In this document: positions 57,968-64,000 of the stretch, piece by piece | Layout of the letters: every line of letters begins with the position of its first letter | Numbering within the stretch: the first letter of the stretch is position 1 | From: Ophiostoma sp. CBS 140.51 | Taxonomy: Eukaryota; Ascomycota; Sordariomycetes; Ophiostomatales; Ophiostomataceae | Direction of reading: 5' to 3' | Assembly: GCA_029298735.1 (NCBI GenBank) | Contig: JANSLP010000023.1 | Coordinates: forward strand, 124,001-188,000 | Length of the DNA: 64,000 bases | Translations under genes and position numbers: made by a program | The notes under the pieces: model-generated | Database searches by the model: none | The model's input: the letters and a program-made list of their open reading frames with translations, nothing else | Told to the model about the DNA's origin: nothing

Positions 57968-58935
57968 CTATTAGCCAAGTGCAAGACAGCTGACAGAGGG
58001 ACCAGGTTAGGCTGGTCTGGAGAGGGAGAGGGTTTCTGCTCACATTGTCGTGCAGGTAGAGCCTGTAGAATCTGGACAAAGCTTTCGTGATACCTGTTTG
58101 GAGAGCCAATGCGGAGGGGCAGCAAGGCTACGTTCCCAGCTAAGCAGCCAAGGATACGACGGTTTCGCATCTCATCGTCCCATAGGCGATGGGAGTGCAA
58201 ATGCGTAAGTTCGTCGATTCGTCAAGGGCCGTGGGAGAGCGGCTTAGTTGTGATTGTTGACAAATTTTCGGTAAGGGAGAATTAGAGGTAGCTCCCAAAT
58301 GTGTGATTTAATAGGCCAGGAGAGCTACAGAAGCCAAGTGCAAGAACCGAGCTTTCCCAGCAGACGAATGCTCATACTACCGCTATTTGTACTGTCGCCC
58401 AACCCACATTTTTGAAAAGTATGCCAATGAACCATTATTGTCACTTGAACACCTAGAACCTGGGACTTTTGTGTCCTCTTTATCTCATCCCGAGCACTGT
58501 ACCCCGTGCACATACAGGTTATCTCAATTGCAGATTGTAATGCATATTGCATTACTATGGACCACATCTGTATGGGTGTGAGATATATTCGCGCCGTTAC
58601 CATTCCCCCAGATTGTGTTTTCATTGCCGTGCCCGGCCTGTGGACCACTGTGCAAATAGGACTAAGTTGACTCCGTCGTACCTTTCTTTCTTTCTTTAAT
58701 TTATTTTAGAGATGAAAAAAACCTGAAGGCAAAGCACGTGAAAACTAGCGCCCGCCAATTTTAGACGCCAGGCATTCAACAACGAACGACTAAATTGAGA
58801 TCACGGCCCCAAACGACAGGCAAATTCTATCGTCCTCTGCCGCCGACAGTTATTCCTCTAGTGATCACTGTCCACTCCCTTACGCACACAGTTTCCAAGC
58901 GCGCACTACCCTGCTGCACCTAGACACACCCGACA
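57968..58935. promoter_or_regulatory. Divergent region, flavin reductase / bL31m
   Basis: This probably contains the missing 5' exon of the flavin reductase gene (minus strand, near 57970-58200) and both promoters. An inverted repeat taatgca-tat-tgcatta lies at 58538-58554. A T-rich (ttct)n stretch lies near 58682. The 60 bases before 58936 are C-rich, as expected for a leader. Confidence 0.5.
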
Positions 58936-59565
58936 ATGGCCTCCGCCCTATGCGAACGGCGTCTTTACGCCTCCCCGACGTATTCTTCGATTTCTCGCAC
59001 CCAAGAGTTCTTCGCTTCCCGCGCAGCACAGCCATGGGCGTCAACAGCACGGCCGCGGATGGGCCTTCCCCAGCGCCTTTCAATGGCAGGTGAATGGCGA
59101 GATCTCTCGACGACAGCGTCCCTTCACGCACGACTGGTCCAGCGCCCTCAGCGGCCGTATCAGTTCACACAGATGATCCAGCTTTCGGATGGCAGCACAT
59201 TTACCGTCCGCACAACAAACCCCCACCCTTTGCACCGCTGCAACAAAGACAGCCGCAACCACATTATCTGGCAGCCTTCAGACAAGTCACTACGCAATGT
59301 TGAGGTCGACGAGGCCGGACGACTGGCTGCCTTCAGAAGCCGATACGGCCGCGGCTGGGATGCCACCGCAGACGCGACCGCCAAGGAGGCAAGCGACACG
59401 CAGACAAAGGCAACAGGCCAGGCAGAAAACGCGGCCGCGGACAAGGCCAGTCCGCAGGACATGCTGGCCGATCTGCTAAGTGGCTACGCAGCAAAGGAGG
59501 AGCCTGCAAACGTCGGAGGACTGAGTGCAAAGGAACAGGCAAGAAAGGATAAAAAGAAGAAGTGA
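58936..59565 (+). CDS. MRPL36: Mitochondrial large-subunit ribosomal protein bL31m
   Basis: This is the mitochondrial bL31 protein of the large subunit (yeast Mrpl36), which bridges the central protuberance and the small subunit. A single exon gives 209 residues. The first about 65 residues form an Arg/Ser/Ala-rich import presequence. The L31 core follows: RPYQFTQMIQLSDGSTFTVR, NKDSRNHIIWQPSDKSLRN and VDEAGRLAAFRSRYG. A Lys/Ala-rich C-terminal extension ends in KDKKKK, as in other filamentous fungi. The start is the first Met in frame, in a good context (gacaATGG). The gene converges on VPS5. Confidence 0.93.
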   Translation: MASALCERRLYASPTYSSISRTQEFFASRAAQPWASTARPRMGLPQRLSMAGEWRDLSTTASLHARLVQRPQRPYQFTQMIQLSDGSTFTVRTTNPHPLHRCNKDSRNHIIWQPSDKSLRNVEVDEAGRLAAFRSRYGRGWDATADATAKEASDTQTKATGQAENAAADKASPQDMLADLLSGYAAKEEPANVGGLSAKEQARKDKKKK

Positions 59566-59935
59566 GCGGGCATACAGCATTAACCCATCGAATACAGGGA
59601 CCGGTGGATTAGCGAAACGGTGGAACGGTGGAAGGGATTTATAAATGGTAAACTCAAAATCATATGTATAACAGACCTACCGGCACAGGAGCCAATTACA
59701 ACGAAGCCCGACGTCTTCTTCTCTATGTACATTAAGCATAATACACAACAGAGCAAGTCCTCTCTTTCTGTACTTCCTTCTCCTTCTCGTATTTGACCAC
59801 TACCCCTCGCTATTGCGGTCGTCGCTCTTCGCCGTGCAAAACCTACTTCCTACTTTCCCCAGTGTTGTTGCCGTGTGCCCTGCACGTAGCAGCACCGCAT
59901 GCAGTCTCGTACCTAACCGCTATTAAGCTTGTTAC
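59566..59935. other. Convergent 3' region, bL31m / VPS5
   Basis: A 370-base stretch between two stop codons, with no protein-like frame. It probably holds both 3' UTRs. Confidence 0.6.
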
Positions 59936-61962
59936 CTAGTCTGAGTCCTCGTCGATCCGTGCCCTAGCCCGGTCCACTGCCGTGTCCCCAGCTGGTTTAC
60001 TGCTCGCGTTATAGACAGGAGGCCGGTAAAAGAGGGCTTCGTCGTCCTCAGCATCAAGCTGCATGAGGAATGTCTCCCACTTCTCAATCAACTAAATACA
60101 TAGCATGGTTAGTTGCACGTGCTTCTTCTGTTGCGCGGGGTACCAATCACAAAGTATAGGGGGGAGAGGGGTTGGGAGATAATGTAGAAGGAAAAAAAGG
60201 GGGGGTTGGTACGAACCTCTTTTTGTGCCTCCACGGAGCTTTCCAGGAAAGTCTCAACGCCACTCTTGAAGTCCTCCACCTTCTCCTTTTCGAACCGATC
60301 CAGCTCATTTCTCATTAAGCGGCCCATGTCTTCAAAGAGTAGCCGGGCTTGGTGAACCTTCTTCTCAGCGTCAGCTACCTCGGCGTTGATTTGGTTGAGG
60401 CGATCTTGTTGGCTCTTGCCCTGCCGCAGGAGTTTGTCCTGGGAGGCCTTTCGCTTCTGGAGCTCTGCATCCGCTGTATGCCAGCTGTAGAAGGCTTTCT
60501 GACGTTGTGAGAAGGCCTGTTTGATGCTGCCAATCAAACGAATATACTCATCAATGGTGATACCGAAAGTGAGCACATCCTGCTGAGCTTGGCGATCGTA
60601 GACATCGCGGATAGTCTCCTGCAAGTCCGACAGGGCTTCAAGCGGACCTGACAGACCAGGCGACAGTTCGACAGTGGACAAGGCGTGCAGTGAAGAAGCA
60701 AACTCTCCCGCGGCTTCAGCCATTGCCTTGCGCTGGTTCACCATAGTGTCCATGGCCTTCAACAGCGCTTTCAGCTGGTTTTCTAGTGCATCTAGGTAGA
60801 TCTTGCGGTCATGGAACCACTTCAAAGCACCGTTAGCAAGGGTAGGCGACAAAGGAACGGGGTAACTGGGAGAAGGACGAGGCAGTGCTTACATCATCCT
60901 GCTCAACAAACTTGACACCTCCACCAACGTTGATGCCCAGGCTGCTCATGATGCCTTTGCTTTCGCCCAGGTTCGGCTCCTTCCGCTCCTTGTGCTTCAC
61001 ATCCACGTTGAAAGCCTCACTCTCAAGGAAAAGCTTAAGATCGCCATCGTGCTGCAAAGTTGGGTGAGCGGCAGCCTTGTTGAGCATCTTTTCAAGAGCT
61101 GCCCTTCTTGACTCCACAAAATTGCTTTCAAAGCGGCCCATAGCTTGCTTCTCTGGTGGAGGAGGAACAACAACACCAGGGCTATTGGCATGCAGCTGGT
61201 TGTACAGCCACAAGAAGTCACGATAGCGTCTGTTGACAACGAATTCTCCTTGCTTGTAGGCTTTGGACGTAGTCTTGGATATTATAGTTAGCGATGCCTG
61301 CATATATCTCTGGACATGGCAACAAGGCCTTAAAAAGAGATTACCTTTGTCTTGACGCTGTACTCGATGTGTGACCCCGTAGCACCGCCGACCTTGTGTG
61401 GGTCACCAACAGTGATTGAGAACGTCGGCTTTGCAGCCTGCTCGACGCTGATGCTCGGCCGGCTCGAGGTTCTAACGGGGCTTGGATGTGCTGCAGCGAC
61501 GGGGGGCGGCGCCCTCGGCGATCTGCCAAAGCTGACATCGGTATCGTCCTCGTCGATGTAGTGCGGGTCCGGCGCGCCCCGTGCGGTGCCACCCGGTGTT
61601 GTCGGCATGGTCGCACGCATTGGCAAGGATAGCTCTTTCGAGGGTGGCACAGGCGGCGATTCCAGGCCTCCCGGACCAGCATTATCACCGCCAGCCTCTG
61701 TCGAAGCACTGCCGGCCGATCCCAGCGGGCCGAGCGGGTCATCTTCAACCACCTGTAGGCGCGTGGGCTGGGCAACAAGTCTGCGAGGCGTAATGCGCGA
61801 GGGCCGTCCTCCCGATGATGACATGGTCGACGAGGGGGTCAGGGAGGCCGGCTTGCTGGCCGCGGTCGATGAGGTCGTTGTTGCGTCGTCATCTTGCGCT
61901 TTCGCGGTGGTGGATGACGATTGAGGGGTGTCGGCCCACGGGGCCTCTTCAAGGGGGTCCAT
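59936..61962 (-). CDS. VPS5: Retromer sorting nexin Vps5
   Basis: This is the PX-BAR sorting nexin of the retromer, which tubulates endosomes for endosome-to-Golgi recycling of receptors. Four exons (61962-61345, 61297-60893, 60819-60217, 60091-59936) give 593 residues, and every intron is phase 0. Residues 1-185 are disordered. The PX domain spans about 185-310, with RRYRDFLWLYNQL (phosphoinositide-binding Arg/Tyr), VVPPPPEKQ and FVESRRAALEKMLN. The Vps5-type BAR region (about 342-590) is a long coiled coil starting WFHDRKIYLDALENQLKALL and ending LIEKWETFLMQLDAED. The last residues are RARARIDEDSD. Intron 3 uses a TTGAAG acceptor only 12 bases after its CTAAC branch site. The upstream CCCAG acceptor would lead to a stop. 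Confidence 0.95.
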
Positions 61963-62969
61963 GGCAAGCAATGGCGTCTTGGCCGGTTAGCATTGCAAGA
62001 AAAATGTGCAGGAAAGAGAATTGTAGCTGCCGAATGAACCTACTGCTTGGTGCTCGTACTTATCGTTAACGATGCGTACAGTTCGAGATTGGGAATCAGG
62101 AATCGGGGCCAAGCAACAGCGTTGCGAGAAAGATGCCTTGGGGGGCCCGGTCGGCTTCTTCTGGCTGGGAAAAGCTACTACTGTGTAGGAGATGACTGTC
62201 TTACTCCGTGTGCATTACTATTTATACTGTATTGAATTTCTGCAACAGGCGAATAGACACACCTTGGTAGCAGCCAGCGGGGCAGTGTGTGAGCAGTTCC
62301 AGGAGCTCCAATAGCGCAGTCGACGCACAGTGTGCGCGGGCCCCAGATTGGCATCTGCCTGCTCTGGTCGGAGCACAGTTCCCCACACCCCGAGCTACTT
62401 GACGTGAGTGCCTATGAAAATAATACGAGAGTACGAAGTACAACATACATCCCAGGTAATTACCACTGATCACAGGCAGAACACAGAACAAGATGTAATA
62501 TACATTTAAAAAAGAAAAGGACAAAAAAAGAGGAAGAAAAAGAAGAGAAAATAAAGATGAATCAGCCCCCCAAGAGCGACCGCCTTTCAGCGCGAGCACT
62601 GCCATGGGCGTGGGGAGCTGTTGTCATTGTGAATGAGATGTATATTTACAAATCTTTTTGTATTGCATTTTTCATACCTCTGAGCTCACCAGGGACAGCG
62701 CAAAGTATATGACGCGGCGAGGTTAATTGGACTCAAAAAGACACACAAAAAACCAGAGACTGTACTTTTCATGCGAATGGACTTTGAAAAGCCTACACAG
62801 GGCCCGCGAGAGTCCGCTGCGATCCTGTTGCATATCAAATTCATACTGAACTAAAATTGCTTCCCTTTTGAATTCCAACCAAAATACGCCGTTCCCACGC
62901 GTGCCGGCCCAACCGAATATCATACATAATGAGCCTCGACAAAACACGAAGAGTTTACACCCCGCAGGC
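61963..62969. other. VPS5 promoter and TAF5 3' flank
   Basis: About 1 kb between the VPS5 start and the TAF5 stop, both on the minus strand. It should hold the VPS5 leader and promoter and the TAF5 3' UTR. A TACTCCGTG motif lies at 62202. The part 62490-62560 is A-rich. No gene is recognised. Confidence 0.55.
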
Positions 62970-64000
62970 TCACGGATCAAAGCACCCGCTCGCAACAACA
63001 AGATTCATCCTCGTAAACTCGGCTCGCAGAATCGGCGTCTTTTTCGTAGCAAATGCGCTGATCTGGTCCGGCGTTATTGTCACCTCCTTCCCCTTCTTCT
63101 TCCCCGCCCCAGTGTTGTTAGCACTAGCAGTGGCACCAGCAGTGCCTGCTGCAGTGGCTGGCGGCGACGGTTGACCACCAACTGTGATACTCCGGTCTTG
63201 AGAGCTGCCCCCGGTCGCAGACTCCCCGCCTGCCCCCGCAGCATCTGCTGGTTGGGCTGATGACGAGGCAAGGGCGGAGCCCGTTGCTGCACCGAGAAGA
63301 GCTGGTGTCTTGCTGGCATCCTTGGGGAGGTTGATATCCCAAAGGCGAAGAGTACCGTCTAGACCGCCAGAGACGAGGACTGTTGACTCAGCACTGAAGC
63401 TCAGGGACGATATGCCGCCCTTTGCATGGCCCCGGCACCGCTTGATGCGGGTCCCCTTTGTGATATCCCAAATTATAATGTTCCCGCCAGTGTCTGCACT
63501 CGCCAAGATCCTCCCGTTCGGTGCACACTCCAGTGCGGTGATGTAGTCCGTATGGCCGGTAAAGACACGGACACAGTCGCCCTTGATGACGGACCACATG
63601 CGGATCGTCTTGTCTGTTTCGTCCGATGCCGAAAAGACATACGTCCCGTTGGTGTGCCAGGCAATGGCTGATATACTCGTGTTGTGGCCAACAAGTAGCC
63701 GTTGTGCCGAAGCGTGATCTTGTGTAAAAATACGCACCGTCTTATCCCAACCAGCCGTCATAAAGTAGTGGCCATGAGGGCTCCAAAGCACACGGAACAC
63801 AGGGCCTGAATGAGACTTGTAAACGCACAAGCATGACCAAACGTCTAGACTCCATAAACGGACAGTGCCGTCGGACGAGGACGACAACAGAAGCTTCGAG
63901 TCAGTCTCAACCGGCGGTTGCTTCTCATCAAACGGATTGTACTTGAGCCCAGACACGGCATCAGAGAAGGAGAGTCCATACACGGGGCCCGAGTGCCCAA
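62970..64000 (-). CDS. TAF5: Transcription initiation factor TFIID subunit 5 (TAF5), C-terminal part
   Basis: This is the C-terminal WD40 propeller of TAF5, a scaffold of TFIID, shared with SAGA in yeasts. The gene enters from beyond position 64000, so its N-terminal LisH and NTD2 domains are missing. About 343 residues are visible without an intron. Successive blades are recognised by GPVYGLSFSDAVSG, LLLSSSSDGTVRLWSLDVWS, VLWSPHGHYFMTAGWDKTVR, TGHTDYITALECAPNGRILA and LSFSAESTVLVSGGLDGTLR. The last blade is followed by a long Ala/Gly/Ser-rich insert (about residues 233-300 of this part) before a conserved end (KKTPILRAEFTRMNLVVASG). The truncation is only the window edge. Confidence 0.93.
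   Translation of the reverse strand, partial: GHSGPVYGLSFSDAVSGLKYNPFDEKQPPVETDSKLLLSSSSDGTVRLWSLDVWSCLCVYKSHSGPVFRVLWSPHGHYFMTAGWDKTVRIFTQDHASAQRLLVGHNTSISAIAWHTNGTYVFSASDETDKTIRMWSVIKGDCVRVFTGHTDYITALECAPNGRILASADTGGNIIIWDITKGTRIKRCRGHAKGGISSLSFSAESTVLVSGGLDGTLRLWDINLPKDASKTPALLGAATGSALASSSAQPADAAGAGGESATGGSSQDRSITVGGQPSPPATAAGTAGATASANNTGAGKKKGKEVTITPDQISAFATKKTPILRAEFTRMNLVVASGCFDP

Noticed and set aside
1..64000. CRISPR array, prophage, operon or transposase genes
   Set aside because: The genome is eukaryotic. No spaced direct-repeat array, integrase or transposase motif was seen on either strand.

Overview
The window is a piece of nuclear chromosome from a filamentous ascomycete, probably a Sordariomycete (inferred). 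Genes carry short introns with GTAAGT/GTATGT-type donors and CTAAC-like branch sites. The encoded proteins are ordinary eukaryotic housekeeping proteins with typical fungal low-complexity extensions. I found no prokaryotic, viral or transposase genes, no rRNA, no CRISPR array and no convincing tRNA gene.

Layout. 1-10.4 kb: replication factor C large subunit (RFC1, minus), divergent from the mitochondrial ribosomal protein uL16m (plus), which converges on the Ssn6/Cyc8 general corepressor (minus). 10.4-23.1 kb: about 12.7 kb without a supportable protein gene, upstream of ssn6. 23.1-24.4 kb: a TMEM115-type multi-pass membrane protein (minus). 24.4-31.2 kb: another gene-free stretch of 6.8 kb. 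31.2-33.9 kb: a LisH/WD40 corepressor subunit of the Sif2/TBL1 type (plus), followed by a truncated J-domain gene (minus). 36.6-37.7 kb: a calcineurin-like phosphoesterase (minus). 39.9-41.7 kb: a CAAX-terminated protein resembling cell-end polarity landmarks of the TeaR/Mod5 kind (plus). 44.9 kb: a small four-cysteine protein (plus). 46.2-48.0 kb: DNA primase large subunit (minus). 50.5-53.0 kb: a Ser/Thr kinase with a long disordered N-terminus (plus). 53.5-55.8 kb: Hsp90 (minus), with a heat-shock-element-like promoter cluster. 57.2-58.0 kb: a flavin-reductase-domain protein (minus, 5' end unresolved). 58.9-59.6 kb: mitochondrial bL31m (plus). 59.9-62.0 kb: retromer sorting nexin Vps5 (minus). 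63.0-64.0 kb: the C-terminal WD40 part of TAF5 (minus), cut by the window edge.

The genes do not form one pathway. Two encode replication factors (RFC1, primase), two mitochondrial ribosomal proteins, three transcription regulators (Ssn6, Sif2-type, TAF5), and the rest serve protein folding, membrane traffic, signalling and polarity. The most unusual features are the two long gene-poor intervals beside the two corepressor genes. They contain palindromes, a strong hairpin, a tandem repeat near an A-box-like sequence, an AT-rich island, and part of two recurrent short motif families (GTACAAAGTAC-like and TACGGAGTA-like) that are scattered through non-coding DNA across the window. I see no complete, clearly novel multi-gene system.

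Exon boundaries were set by reading splice signals and conserved protein sequence by eye. All multi-exon models below keep an open frame from ATG to stop, except where stated.
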